DNA of 64,000 nt, taken from positions 79,728 through 143,727 of the forward strand of contig JAJDBF010000002.1 of the NCBI GenBank assembly GCA_029261535.1, given 5' to 3'. The translations under genes were made by a program, and so were the position numbers. A model generated the notes under the pieces. It saw only the letters and a program-made list of their open reading frames with translations. It was not told where the DNA came from and did no database searches. Numbering within the stretch: position 1 is the stretch's first letter; the number at the start of each line of letters is the position of its first letter. Shown piece by piece: positions 1 through 9,749 of the stretch. This DNA is from Nitrospinaceae bacterium. GTDB taxonomy: Bacteria > Nitrospinota > Nitrospinia > Nitrospinales > Nitrospinaceae.

Positions 1-705
1 TTTCAAGACAGGGCGTGCTGATTTTGGAGCGTAAGGATAAAGAAACCTTGTGACACCGCCCTTACTGGCAAAATCGTCTTCAAACCAATCGAAAATTTTT
101 GAGACGGCAACATCCTTGCCACTCACACGCAGGCCCTTGGTGGGATTGGCGAGGAACAGGCGCATCTGGTCGTCGAGTTGTTTGCTGAGTTGATCAACCT
201 GATAAGCCTCGGGGCGCAGATCCGGACAACTCACGGAAGCACACACAATCGCCACATGAATCCGCGGATCACCCATGGGCCGCAAAATCTCGTGCTCGAT
301 TTCATGCAAGGTGACATCTCGTCCGCCCACCTTGCCCACCTTCTTTTTCCAGACGGAGGAAAACAGGCTACCCGCATCCTTGATGCTCTTGACGGAAGTA
401 TGATCCAACACCATTTTGACGGCCATGACGTTATAGGTGTTGATCCAGAAAGTCAGTTTTTCCTGACGGGATTTTAATGTCTTCGGTGAAAAATTTTTCA
501 GACCGGCAATCAACTTGCTATAGTCTGGGTCTTTTTTCAAAGCGTTATAATCAACCCCATTGAGCCGGACCCCTTCCAGGGTGACGGGGCGGACGTGTTT
601 TTTAAGCAAAACATCCCATCCTGCAAAATCGAAGGCCAGCGCAGGGCTCACCCACAACAGCATCAGTAACAAGGAAAATCCGGAATAACGAGTCACATTT
701 TTCAT
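1..705 (-). CDS. DUF547 domain protein, C-terminus cut by window edge
   Basis: An open minus-strand frame begins at an ATG at 705 and runs off the left edge, giving 235 residues without a stop. The N-terminus has a signal peptide (MKNVTRYSGFSLLLMLLWV, then SPALA before FDFAGWD). The body carries DUF547 hallmarks: KLTFWINTYNVMAVKMVL and later HVAIVCASVSCPDLRPEAY. The protein is therefore probably exported. DUF547 has no established biochemical role that I can name with confidence. The upstream sequence AAAGGACTTGAT before the ATG is a plausible ribosome binding site. It is divergent from the HAD gene at 939, so the 233 bases between them probably hold both promoters. Confidence 0.85.
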   Translation of the reverse strand, partial: MKNVTRYSGFSLLLMLLWVSPALAFDFAGWDVLLKKHVRPVTLEGVRLNGVDYNALKKDPDYSKLIAGLKNFSPKTLKSRQEKLTFWINTYNVMAVKMVLDHTSVKSIKDAGSLFSSVWKKKVGKVGGRDVTLHEIEHEILRPMGDPRIHVAIVCASVSCPDLRPEAYQVDQLSKQLDDQMRLFLANPTKGLRVSGKDVAVSKIFDWFEDDFASKGGVTRFLYPYAPKSARPVLK

Positions 706-938
706 ATCAAGTCCTTTGGAATAATCCTTAAATTTTTCTCTTACAGGCTAGGTCTCGCGTTTCCTTCTATCCTTACAAAAAAGAATAGCACTTTCAAATT
801 AAGAAATTTTAATTCCCCCCGGTCATTTCATTTAATCTATACTTCCTGCATGATGCGTCACGCACTACCCACAAGCATTTAAACTGACCGGAGGCCGGGT
901 CGAATGATTCTGCGTCCCGATCAAGGATATTTTTTTCT

Positions 939-1784
939 ATGAAAACCCACGCAAAAAACTGTTTATACATTTCTGATCTCGATGGCACCCTGCTGGAACC
1001 GGGCAGTATTTTCCCTGACAGCTCCGTTGAGCGACTCAACCGGCTCATCGACCGTGGCCTCAATTTCACAATCGCCACTGCACGCACCTACGATTCCGCC
1101 CACCCTCTGCTTAAAAACGTGCGGTTGAATCACCCAGCGATTTTGTTCAACGGGGTGTTCATGACGGAATTTCACACAGGGCACAATCTGATTGAAACGG
1201 ATTTTATTCGACACGATGTGGTGCACGAAGCCATGGAACTACTGCGTCCGCGCAAGATGGACCCCTTCGTTTATACTTACGGCGAAGAGTCGCGGGTCAT
1301 CCACGGGCAGGCAGAAAACCAGGGGGCACAGAAATACCTGGACAGTCTGGAAACGGACAGGCGCCTTTGCAAGGTCGAACAGTATGAGTTTATCAACGGG
1401 GAACGCATTGCCGGGTTCCTGGTCATCGACAAAAAAGAAAAACTGGACCCGGTGCACGACCACCTGCAAAAAACTTTTCCCGACGATCTGAATCTCTACT
1501 TCGCGGAAGACATTTCCGACCCCGGTTACTATTGGTTGCAGGCGTTTCATGCGGAAGCCAACAAAGGAAGTATGGTCAAGCGACTTGCCAAAAAGCAGGG
1601 GTTTGCGCTGGAGCAGGTGGTGGTGTTCGGCGATTACTTGAACGATCTTGAAATGTTTCATATCGCCGGACGGGCACTGGCAGTTGAAAACGCTTTGGCA
1701 AAAGTCAAAAATGCCGCAGACGAGATCATCCCGTCCAATGCGGAGCAAGGCGTTCTGCAATATCTGGAATCACTTGAATTATAG
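939..1784 (+). CDS. HAD-superfamily phosphatase, Cof type
   Basis: This 281-residue protein has the Cof-like HAD plan. Motif I, SDLDGT, places the nucleophile and acid/base aspartates at residues 13 and 15. The late motif VVVFGDYLNDLEMFHIAG supplies the magnesium-binding aspartates, followed by ALAVENALAKVKNAADEI, typical of motif IV surroundings. The family hydrolyses sugar phosphates, flavin phosphates or similar small phosphoesters in the cytoplasm; the substrate cannot be read from sequence. The length is normal for the family. It is followed 100 bases later by a parvulin-type gene on the same strand, with no clear terminator between. Confidence 0.9.
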   Translation: MKTHAKNCLYISDLDGTLLEPGSIFPDSSVERLNRLIDRGLNFTIATARTYDSAHPLLKNVRLNHPAILFNGVFMTEFHTGHNLIETDFIRHDVVHEAMELLRPRKMDPFVYTYGEESRVIHGQAENQGAQKYLDSLETDRRLCKVEQYEFINGERIAGFLVIDKKEKLDPVHDHLQKTFPDDLNLYFAEDISDPGYYWLQAFHAEANKGSMVKRLAKKQGFALEQVVVFGDYLNDLEMFHIAGRALAVENALAKVKNAADEIIPSNAEQGVLQYLESLEL

Positions 1785-1884
1785 CCACTCTCTTGCCCTT
1801 GAAAGGTGCCGGAATACAACAGATAAATCTTCGGTGCCGATTGGCGCATCTAACAGTTAAAGAAACCTTTTGAGGCAACACGTC

Positions 1885-2556
1885 ATGACTGAAGATAAAA
1901 AGGATGCCGGGGAATTTCCGGAAGAATCGAAAGACACCGTTTTCCAGCGGGACAAGACGGCGAAGGAGCCGCGCGTTCAAGCGGCTGAGGGGGAAGCAGA
2001 AAAACCTGCGCCGAAACCCAGGATCAAACCACGAAAAATTTTTAAGGCTAAAAAGGTAAAAGCTAAAACAGATAAACCGATGGAACACCGCACCCGGCAG
2101 ATTTTAGTGACGAGTGTGGAAGCCGCCGATATGTTGCGCAATATTGTTATTGAATACCAGGAGGACCTGGCGAAGGAAACTTCCGACGATCCGGATAAAG
2201 TGTTTGAGGACTACGACAAGACAGAAAAGTTTTTTAAACGCCTCGCAAAAAAATACAGCCTGTGCCTGTCCAAAGTGGTGGGTGGCGACCTCGACTGGGT
2301 TTACCACGGCATGTCAATACCGGAGACCCTCACTCCAGAATTAGTTGATGAGATTTTGAAAACCGAAAAAATGTCCGTCTCAAAACCCTTCAAAACGAAA
2401 CTTGGCTATCACTTGTTGCTGGTGTGTGAAACCCAGGTGAACTCGCGGGATGTTGCGGAGGAAAAACCGGAGATGGATCCAAGACTGACTGAAATGCTGG
2501 ATCGGGATCGAACTGAAACGCGGCAACCCGGCAAGGACATGCAGATTCCGAGTTAA
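1885..2556 (+). CDS. Parvulin-type (PpiC) peptidyl-prolyl isomerase-like protein
   Basis: The C-terminal half resembles a PpiC/parvulin rotamase domain: an RQILVTSVEAADML opening strand and helix, then KKYSLCLSKVVGGDLDWV and KPFKTKLGYHLLLVCE, which match the GGDLGW and TxxGYHI signatures. The N-terminal 65 residues are charged and rich in Lys, Glu and Pro, probably disordered. No signal peptide is visible, so a cytoplasmic role is likely, unlike SurA or PrsA. A TTG at 1870 in the same frame is possible, but GAGG at 1872-1875 sits 9 bases before the ATG at 1885, so I chose that start (223 residues). Confidence 0.75.
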   Translation: MTEDKKDAGEFPEESKDTVFQRDKTAKEPRVQAAEGEAEKPAPKPRIKPRKIFKAKKVKAKTDKPMEHRTRQILVTSVEAADMLRNIVIEYQEDLAKETSDDPDKVFEDYDKTEKFFKRLAKKYSLCLSKVVGGDLDWVYHGMSIPETLTPELVDEILKTEKMSVSKPFKTKLGYHLLLVCETQVNSRDVAEEKPEMDPRLTEMLDRDRTETRQPGKDMQIPS

Positions 2557-2582
2557 TAACCTGCGTGCAGGTTGATCTAAAA

Positions 2583-2672
2583 TCATGTTTTGAAAACAAA
2601 CAGGATCACGCCGAAAACGACGCTGAGGCCAAGCATCCAGCACATGGCGACGAGCATTTTATCACTACCCAT
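2583..2672 (-). CDS. 29-residue single-pass membrane peptide (putative)
   Basis: A short frame encodes MGSDKMLVAMCWMLGLSVV followed by FGVILFVFKT. It is almost entirely one hydrophobic helix with a charged N-terminus. The start is preceded by GGGGGAGGGAGTGTA, an unusually strong Shine-Dalgarno sequence at good spacing. The frame extends upstream to 2774, but the ribosome site favours 2672. I do not recognise the peptide. It lies between the parvulin gene and the spondin gene, converging on the former. The case rests on the ribosome site and hydrophobicity only. Confidence 0.45.
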   Translation of the reverse strand: MGSDKMLVAMCWMLGLSVVFGVILFVFKT

Positions 2673-2792
2673 TACACTCCCTCCCCCAAAACAAAAGAAC
2701 TGATATGAGAAAGACCTGGCAAGAAACACCAAAAATAGCACCCACCTGATAATAACGGGCTGGTGTTTTTGCAATCTTCTATATTTTTTCGA

Positions 2793-3527
2793 TCAATAAA
2801 AAACCAGTACCTCTGCAATCGGATTCAGCCAACTATGCACCCGGCTGTCGAGATCGCTAACGCCACCCGTCAGGTCCAGATCGCCCAAATTACCACGGTG
2901 AACATGGATCAATGGATTCTCCGCAGAACCTTGCGCACCGGTCCCACACACTCCGCCATTCAATCCGGGGTTTCCCGGTACATTCGGGTCGTCCAGCGGA
3001 TCACCGACGAACGGCGGTGTGCCGGGGCAACTGCGCAATTCATTGTTCGGCTCCGTGCCCGCATCATAACCGTTGAGTTGCAAAACAACTTGCCCCGTAC
3101 TGTCTATCGGCACCTGATAAGAATTCAATCCAACGAATCCGTCGTTGGTCGGGACCAGCATGCCGGCAAGCGAAATGTACTCAAGACCCGGCCCCACCAC
3201 CAGCCCGACAAAAATGCTTTCGCCCGGACCCAACGCGCCATCGGTTGTATCTTCAGCGACAGCTATAAAGCCACCGCTTGCAACCAGATCCGCGCTCAAT
3301 GGAGCGATATCACCAAACTCTGCCATCGCTTCAATGGCGGGAGTCGCCGGGATACCCGTGTCGAACATCAAGTTCGGAAAACTATGTGATGCTAAAACGA
3401 TGGGCGCAAAATAAATGGCGTTGCTCGTGTTGGTGATTTTTAAAATCACATTTTTAAAAGTCTGCGCCTGCGCCGTACTGGCTAACAAGGTAACAATCAG
3501 CGAAAAAGTAATCGCGATAACTTTCAT
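2793..3527 (-). CDS. Secreted spondin-domain protein
   Basis: A 244-residue protein with a signal peptide (MKVIAITFSLIVTLLASTAQA, cleavage near AQA-QT). The mature part matches the bacterial spondin domain: KITNTSNAIYFAPIVLASH near the start, then APLSADLVASGG, LGPGESIFVGL and LAGMLVPTNDGFVGLN. The last quarter has a Cys-containing Pro/Gly-rich stretch and HVHRGNLGDLDL. The family is secreted and its bacterial role is unknown. The start at 3527 is chosen because AGGAGAGTTTCTT precedes it and the signal peptide begins there; the frame itself opens upstream at 3611. It follows the HNH gene in the same direction. Confidence 0.85.
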   Translation of the reverse strand: MKVIAITFSLIVTLLASTAQAQTFKNVILKITNTSNAIYFAPIVLASHSFPNLMFDTGIPATPAIEAMAEFGDIAPLSADLVASGGFIAVAEDTTDGALGPGESIFVGLVVGPGLEYISLAGMLVPTNDGFVGLNSYQVPIDSTGQVVLQLNGYDAGTEPNNELRSCPGTPPFVGDPLDDPNVPGNPGLNGGVCGTGAQGSAENPLIHVHRGNLGDLDLTGGVSDLDSRVHSWLNPIAEVLVFY

Positions 3528-3582
3528 AAGAAACTCTCCTAAAAAAGAGGGCTGTTTTTTCAAACACTGTACTACAAAATAT

Positions 3583-3900
3583 TCAAAGTTTAAGATCGGG
3601 CTTGATCGCACCGGATAAAATCATCTCGACCGGCGTGGCGTGTTTCTTTTTCGTGTTGCAGTCCTTGCAGGCCGGGACAATATTGCCTTTCGTGGATTTT
3701 CCGCCGCGTGACAGCGGCACCACATGGTCCATGGTGATCGTTTCCGCATCGAATTTGCCGCCGCAATAATGACATATGCCGTCATTGACAAGATTCTGCC
3801 ACCAGGTGGTTTTGCGCATCTCCCGCGCCTTTTCCTTTTCCCGCTTGATGGCTTCAGGGCTCGGCCCTGGTGCACCCTTCCCTGTTTTTTTACGCGCCAC
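3583..3900 (-). CDS. HNH endonuclease family protein
   Basis: This 105-residue protein contains an HNH nuclease fold: ICHYCGGKF zinc knuckle, then MDHVVPLSRGG with the catalytic His, then NIVPACKDCNTKK closing the zinc site and helix. The N-terminus is very basic. Such small stand-alone HNH proteins are common in bacterial genomes and may nick or cleave DNA; the substrate is not predictable. It begins with GTG at 3900, whose last base-paired position overlaps the TAG stop of the preceding DUF1566 gene (TAGTG), indicating translational coupling. It is the last gene of a four-gene minus-strand group starting with queF. Confidence 0.85.
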   Translation of the reverse strand: MARKKTGKGAPGPSPEAIKREKEKAREMRKTTWWQNLVNDGICHYCGGKFDAETITMDHVVPLSRGGKSTKGNIVPACKDCNTKKKHATPVEMILSGAIKPDLKL

Positions 3901-4355
3901 TAATTTGATCCTGAAAAAGTTTTCAGCAAAAGAGCTGGGTTGAAGTTCTCTCGCACCGCACGCACCGTCGCCGAGGGACTACCCTTCGGATACCAGCGCA
4001 GAGTCGCCTGATCAAAACTGAAACTGAGAGCCCCCGACAACCATTCGCGCCAGGTCCAGAAACAACTTCCGTAACCGAATTCAAACATCGGATCGATGTG
4101 GATTTTAAATGTTCTGCCGCGCGATTCAAACGTATGCCCCAAAAGATAAAGGCTCTGCATCTCCAACCGATTCGGCAAACGCCAATCGGCAAAACCTCCC
4201 AACCGATTGCGGTTGAGCCCGGCGACATATTTCTCCGCCTCGTACCAGGTCATGTAGTTACCCGTTTCGCCGTAGGCATAGCTTTCCTGCCACATCAAAC
4301 CGGTCGTCTCATCGCGGACGGTGCCATCGCCCTGATCCTGAAATCGTTCTGTCAT
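3900..4355 (-). CDS. DUF1566 (Lcl C-terminal-like) domain protein
   Basis: The 151 residues form essentially one DUF1566 domain: FQDQGDGTVRDETTGLMWQ, WYEAEKYVAGLN, FADWRLPNRLEMQSLYL, FWTWREW and the closing ATVRAVREN. No signal peptide is present, unlike most exported members. DUF1566 occurs in C-type-lectin-like and surface proteins; no enzymatic role is established. The gene overlaps its neighbours on both sides by one base of start and stop codons (TAATG upstream, TAGTG downstream), so it is co-translated with the YkgJ-like and HNH genes. A second, exported DUF1566 protein is at 29.9 kb. Confidence 0.85.
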   Translation of the reverse strand: MTERFQDQGDGTVRDETTGLMWQESYAYGETGNYMTWYEAEKYVAGLNRNRLGGFADWRLPNRLEMQSLYLLGHTFESRGRTFKIHIDPMFEFGYGSCFWTWREWLSGALSFSFDQATLRWYPKGSPSATVRAVRENFNPALLLKTFSGSN

Positions 4356-4711
4356 TAGTGGGAAGTTTCCCTTTTAAATTGATAACCACATTGCGTGATG
4401 TCGTCCGGTGCCTGCGGATATTTCAGGCAGAGCAGTGGTTTTTCCGGAGAGTCATGCACCTTGCACCCATAGTTTCCGGCAGGATCTCTGGTCAACTGAT
4501 CGCAGGGGAGTTCGATTTCATAGAACAACATGTTCTGTTTGACATCTTCCCCGACCACGCGGATGCCCCGATATTTCATATAAAGGCGCAATTCCTCAAG
4601 ACTGCCATGTTGGCTGAGGGTGACATCGCGCACCGCCGTGATGTTGACCGTCTGACAGCATTCCCCGCATCGATGGCACTCGCCCTCCCGAATCCACATA
4701 GTTCTGCCCAC
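4355..4711 (-). CDS. YkgJ-type cysteine-cluster protein
   Basis: A 118-residue protein of the YkgJ family (putative Zn- or Fe-S-binding). The N-terminal CHRCGECC supplies four cysteines, and ELPCDQL, YGCKVHD and LLCLKYP supply more, as in the family signature. It may bind a metal cluster; the function of the family is unknown. Its stop codon overlaps the start of the DUF1566 gene. It starts 5 bases after the queF stop, so it belongs to the same transcript. The start at MGRTMW could alternatively be the second Met (4699). Confidence 0.8.
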   Translation of the reverse strand: MGRTMWIREGECHRCGECCQTVNITAVRDVTLSQHGSLEELRLYMKYRGIRVVGEDVKQNMLFYEIELPCDQLTRDPAGNYGCKVHDSPEKPLLCLKYPQAPDDITQCGYQFKRETSH

Positions 4712-4716
4712 CTGTT

Positions 4717-5100
4717 TCAGCGTTTTTTTCGCTTTTTCGGCCCGGTTCCGGGATAGTCCACCGTCACCATGGTGTGGATGCCGCCACGCACGAAAAAATC
4801 GCCCACCACCCTCAGCCTGCGGGGTTTGATGGCTTTGACAATATCGTCCAGAATCTTGTTGGTAACCGCCTCATGGAAAGCCCCCTCATCGCGATAGGAC
4901 CACAAGTATAGCTTCAGTGATTTCAGTTCGATACAAAGCTTGTCCGGAGTGTAGTCGAGGTCGATAGTGGCAAAATCCGGCTGGCCCGTCATCGGGCACA
5001 GGCAGGTGAATTCCGGGCATTCCATGTGGATTTCGTAATCCCGGTTCGGATGCGGGTTCGGAAACGTCTCCAGCTTCTTAGGTGATTGTTTTTTAGGCAT
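4717..5100 (-). CDS. queF: NADPH-dependent 7-cyano-7-deazaguanine reductase QueF
   Basis: QueF reduces preQ0 to preQ1 in queuosine biosynthesis in the cytoplasm. This 127-residue protein is the short, single-domain type. The active-site motif [14 protein letters not shown] places the nucleophilic cysteine at residue 35 and the catalytic aspartate at 42. The [18 protein letters not shown] stretch matches the family's substrate and NADPH-binding strand, and FHEAVTNKI the following helix. The C-terminus ends in a basic KKRKKR tail. It is the first gene of the minus-strand group, with its promoter region shared divergently with groES. No preQ1 riboswitch was evident upstream. Confidence 0.93.
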   Translation of the reverse strand: MPKKQSPKKLETFPNPHPNRDYEIHMECPEFTCLCPMTGQPDFATIDLDYTPDKLCIELKSLKLYLWSYRDEGAFHEAVTNKILDDIVKAIKPRRLRVVGDFFVRGGIHTMVTVDYPGTGPKKRKKR

Positions 5101-5200
5101 TTAACGATATCTTCCCAGTAAGCAGGTTTGTATAAGATGTTTTGCGGCCCTTAATATAATGAAATAAACCAAAAAAGTGAAAAAAAGTTGCCCCCCGGCC

Positions 5201-5228
5201 TTGCCATCAAAAAATAACGTCTTATTTA
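5201..5228 (+). promoter_or_regulatory. Candidate sigma-70 promoter of groESL
   Basis: TTGCCA at 5201-5206 and TATTTA at 5223-5228, 16 bases apart, form a plausible -35/-10 pair. It ends just before the CIRCE operator, the usual arrangement for HrcA repression. The leader to groES would be about 280 bases, long for this operon. Confidence 0.4.
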
Positions 5229-5231
5229 TGG

Positions 5232-5258
5232 TAAGCACTCTCATACATCAAGTGCTAA
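5232..5258 (+). promoter_or_regulatory. CIRCE operator (HrcA site)
   Basis: TAAGCACTC, nine bases, then AAGTGCTAA. This matches the CIRCE consensus TTAGCACTC-N9-GAGTGCTAA with one mismatch per arm and exact 9-9-9 geometry. CIRCE is bound by the heat-shock repressor HrcA, which is not encoded in the window. Its position immediately after the candidate promoter supports repression of groESL at normal temperature. Confidence 0.85.
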
Positions 5259-5515
5259 TTGCCCTTTTTGGGGCCTGAATACCGAATTGACTGGAAAAAA
5301 TTTCAACCAAATCAAGACAGCTATTTTCAACCGCCCGGACAGGTGGGTTTGTTTTTTATCAAGATCACCTCTAGCAATGACTTCCAGGCCAGCACATCCC
5401 TCAGGTTTTATCGAGAAGGGATGGATTGCCGGGAAAGAAGTTTCCCAGGAAAGTCGCCAATGCCTAGAGATCCTCAAAAAAGTGTAACATCATTTTATAA
5501 AAGGAGTGGAAGGTT

Positions 5516-5803
5516 ATGAAAATTCGTCCGTTGCAAGACCGCATTCTGGTCCAGCCGATCCTTGAAAAAGAAGTACGCAAGGGTGGCATCATCATCCCCG
5601 ACTCGGCCAAGGAAAAACCGATCGAAGGTCGCGTCAAGGCTGTAGGCCAGGGCAAGCTCGCGGATGACGGCAAGCGCCACAAGCCAGATGTCAAAGTTGG
5701 CGACAAGGTGCTGTACAGCAAATATGGTGGAACAGAAATCAGACTGGATGGAGATGATCTCCTGATGATGCGTGAAGACGACATCCTGGCGGTAGTCGAG
5801 TAG
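5516..5803 (+). CDS. groES: Co-chaperonin GroES
   Basis: A 95-residue GroES of normal length. It begins [19 protein letters not shown], has the mobile loop [14 protein letters not shown] that contacts GroEL, and the roof-forming [21 protein letters not shown]. It caps the GroEL folding chamber in the cytoplasm. AAGGAGTGGAAGGTT before the ATG is a strong ribosome binding site. groEL follows 67 bases downstream, and the pair is preceded by the CIRCE operator at 5232, indicating HrcA-controlled heat induction. Confidence 0.98.
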   Translation: MKIRPLQDRILVQPILEKEVRKGGIIIPDSAKEKPIEGRVKAVGQGKLADDGKRHKPDVKVGDKVLYSKYGGTEIRLDGDDLLMMREDDILAVVE

Positions 5804-5858
5804 ACCCCCGCCCCGTTTCATCCTACAAAATAAACTTAAACTTTATCTCATGAGCTAA

Positions 5859-7535
<1,677 letters not shown>

Positions 7536-7561
7536 ATCGGCCCAACCTGTTTAGCTTTTCC

Positions 7562-7597
7562 AAAACCCCCGGTCCTAATGGGCCGGGGGTTTTTTTG
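7562..7597 (+). terminator. Rho-independent terminator of groESL
   Basis: AACCCCCGGTCC, loop TAAT, GGGCCGGGGGTT, then a T run. One G-T pair interrupts an otherwise complete 12-bp stem. Confidence 0.92.
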
Positions 7598-7780
7598 TGC
7601 TCGCCGCACGGCAACGGGAAACATTTTACGATCCACTCTCCAAGCTTTGCCCGCTCGTTAATTTTCTGCCTGTTGGCCCCACCGCAAGGTGGTGCTTGCG
7701 CACTCCTTGCGGAGGGCCAACAAAAAAAGAAGACCATCCCCTGTCATCCTGAGCCGCAGGTGAAAAATCGCGCCTTTGCT
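7598..7780. repeat. Intergenic repeat remnants (families C and A)
   Basis: GTGCTCGCCGCACGGCAACGG and GAAACATTTT resemble the start of the repeat unit found in tandem at 14677-14845. GGCCCCACCGCAAGGTGGTGC is the hairpin type also seen beside that unit. From about 7740, CTGTCATCCTGAGCCGCAGG followed by AAAAATCGCGCCTTTGC matches the dispersed element seen at 44.3, 50.6 and 63.9 kb. No gene is supported here. Confidence 0.6.
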
Positions 7781-7941
7781 TTTGATTTAGAGTTTACGGA
7801 AGGTGGGGTCTTACAGTCGGCTGACCGAAACAACTTGAAGTTAAACCTTCCCCGGTTTTTATTTGCCCAAAAGACCTTTTTATTTTATTCGCGTAACCCC
7901 TCTGCTCACCTCCCTCACAACCAGCCTTACCAAATTGACTC

Positions 7942-8060
7942 TTGACACAACTTCCCCTATCCGGACAATTGCTCGCAGGCTTATTGGAGAAGAATAAGTC
8001 TGCCGGCTGGGGGCACTTTGCTTTCTGGCGACACCAGATTAATTTTGGGAGGAGTCCATC
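7942..8060 (+). promoter_or_regulatory. Promoter and leader of repeat protein A
   Basis: TTGACA at 7942-7947, a 17-base spacer, and ACAATT at 7965-7970 form the promoter. The last 34 bases of the leader (8027-8060), beginning GGCGACACCAGATTAATTTT and ending GGGAGGAGTCCATC, are identical to those before repeat protein B and nearly so for C. GGAGGA is the ribosome binding site. The middle of this leader differs from the other two. Confidence 0.7.
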
Positions 8061-9650
8061 ATGAAAAATTTTCTACGTGGGGGTATCGTATTATTTATCG
8101 CGCTTGCCGTTTCTTTGCCCGCCCAGGCACAAACAGTGGAAGAGCGAGTGACAACACTTGAAGGTCAGATGGCGAATGTTGAGTTGCTATCGACTCAGCT
8201 CTTCACATTATTTTCCGCCTTACAGCCAGATATCGTTGCCATCCTCAATGCATTGTCCACTCAAGCATTGGATGTCGCCATTTTGCAGGCCAACGTCACC
8301 GCGTTGCAAACTTCTGATGGCACTCAAAACACTAACATCACTGCCCTGCAAACCAGTCAGGGGACGCAGGATACGGTGATTGCCACGAATACCACGGCAA
8401 TTGGCAACATTGTTATTCCGGATGTGACCGGAATCGCAACCAATACCACCGCCATCACGGCTCTGCAGACCAAAGACACGGCTTTAATGGCAACAGACGT
8501 TGACCTGCAAAATCAGATCACCGCAATCGTGGTGCCGGATATCACGGCTTTGACAACAGATGTCAATGAACTCAAAACCCGTTTTAACGGAGTGACCCGA
8601 ATCGGCACAACTCTGCGGTTTACCGACATGAACCTGCAGGTGGTCAATGGCACGGGAGCAACCGATGGTGCGATCAACGGGAAGGGCAATCTCATCATCG
8701 GTTACAACGAAGATATTTTTTGGCCTCAACCCGGAGGAATACCCAGTGTCAAAACAGGATCACACAACCTTATCGTCGGCAAAGGGTTGAACTACTCAAG
8801 TTATGGCGCATTAGTGGCAGGCTCTGACAATATTTCAGATGCCCAATATGCTTCGGTGACCGGAGGTACCTTCAATAGAGCCGCCGGGAATTTTTCCGTT
8901 GTCAGTGGTGGCACTTTTAACACCACCTCCGGTGCCAATTCGAGCATCAGTGGTGGTAGAAGTAATCGAACCACCGGATTTTTTTCCAGTATCAGCGGTG
9001 GCGAAGACAACTTTACGTCCGGTTTTTCCAGCAGTGTAAGTGGAGGTAATTTCAACGCGACCGCAGGGAATTTGTCCAGTATCAGCGGTGGTCGGAATAA
9101 CGATGCAACCGGACTTTATTCCAGTGTCTCTGGTGGGTCCAACAATACCGCCTCCGGCGTACACTCAAGTGTCACCGGCGGATTTCAGAATTTTGCTACC
9201 TTTACTTACACGAGTGTCAGCGGTGGACGGGGCAACGACGCGACCGCCATCCATTCCAGTGTCAGTGGCGGCTGGAATAATACCGCTTCGGGTGATTCCG
9301 CCAGTGTCAGCGGCGGTAATAACAATACCGCTTCCGGGATTAACAATAGCATCAGTGGCGGACAGGGTGGCAATACATCTGCTGATTCTTCCAGTATCAG
9401 TGGCGGTTTTAATAACACCACGTCCGCTAACTATGCCAGTGTTCTTGGCGGGGGGACCAACACGGCCTCTGGAACATCTTCCACTGTCAGCGGCGGTGTG
9501 CTCAATCTGGCATCGGGCACCGGGGCAAATACCAGTGGTGGTCGTAGCAATACAGCTTCTGGATCCCAGGCCAGCGTCAGTGGTGGACTGAGCAGGTCCT
9601 CTACCGGCACCTATGATTGGCGTGCTGGAGCGTTGTTCCAGACTCAGTAA
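8061..9650 (+). CDS. Secreted stalk-and-head repeat protein A (YadA-like repeats)
   Basis: A 529-residue exported protein. Residues 1-24 are a signal peptide ending AQAQ. Residues about 25-172 form a Thr/Gln-rich stalk with two-heptad units such as ITALQTSQGTQDTV, probably a coiled coil. Residues about 173-264 are a conserved neck (NLIIGYNEDIF, GSHNLIVGKGLNYSSYG, LVAGSDN). Residues 265-519 are 17 tandem 15-residue repeats of the form S-[VI]-S-G-G-x2-N-x-A-[ST]-G-x2-S. The last ten residues, WRAGALFQTQ, are a cap shared with the paralogs. The repeats resemble YadA-head repeats, but there is no C-terminal beta-barrel anchor, and stalk and head are in the reverse order of trimeric autotransporters. 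A trimeric fibre or adhesin is inference. Confidence 0.85.
   Translation: MKNFLRGGIVLFIALAVSLPAQAQTVEERVTTLEGQMANVELLSTQLFTLFSALQPDIVAILNALSTQALDVAILQANVTALQTSDGTQNTNITALQTSQGTQDTVIATNTTAIGNIVIPDVTGIATNTTAITALQTKDTALMATDVDLQNQITAIVVPDITALTTDVNELKTRFNGVTRIGTTLRFTDMNLQVVNGTGATDGAINGKGNLIIGYNEDIFWPQPGGIPSVKTGSHNLIVGKGLNYSSYGALVAGSDNISDAQYASVTGGTFNRAAGNFSVVSGGTFNTTSGANSSISGGRSNRTTGFFSSISGGEDNFTSGFSSSVSGGNFNATAGNLSSISGGRNNDATGLYSSVSGGSNNTASGVHSSVTGGFQNFATFTYTSVSGGRGNDATAIHSSVSGGWNNTASGDSASVSGGNNNTASGINNSISGGQGGNTSADSSSISGGFNNTTSANYASVLGGGTNTASGTSSTVSGGVLNLASGTGANTSGGRSNTASGSQASVSGGLSRSSTGTYDWRAGALFQTQ
8853..9617 (+). repeat. 17 tandem 45-bp coding repeats (head of protein A)
   Basis: Each unit encodes 15 residues, for example SVSGGSNNTASGVHS and SISGGRNNDATGLYS. 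All 17 are exactly 15 residues, with no indel. The units are diverged, so this is not a recently expanded minisatellite. Confidence 0.9.
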
Positions 9651-9686
9651 CTCCAATCGAAACCTGACAACACCAAACCATCCCAA

Positions 9687-9724
9687 CCGGGGGAGGCGCG
9701 TCATGCGCCTTCCCCGTTTTTTTG
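9687..9724 (+). terminator. Terminator of repeat protein A
   Basis: CGGGGGAGGCGCG, loop TCAT, GCGCCTTCCCCG, then seven T. Closely related hairpins end genes B and C. Confidence 0.9.
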
Positions 9725-9749
9725 TGGATCTCGCGGTCGGCGGACTTTA

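Noticed and set aside
178..477. Plus-strand frame of 99 codons at the left edge
   Set aside because: The minus-strand DUF547 frame through the same bases has a signal peptide and family motifs.
7595..7945. Plus-strand frame of 116 codons after groEL
   Set aside because: It translates the terminator T run and intergenic repeats.
9040..9591. Long open frames in other registers across the head repeats (also on both strands near 11578-12033 and 55218-55961)
   Set aside because: They are low-complexity by-products of the 45-base period; the main frame has the signal peptide, ribosome site and conserved cap.
8853..9617. Regular 45-base periodicity that could look like a CRISPR array or minisatellite
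   Set aside because: The repeats keep one reading frame with a protein motif, units are diverged, and there are no conserved repeat-spacer boundaries or cas genes.
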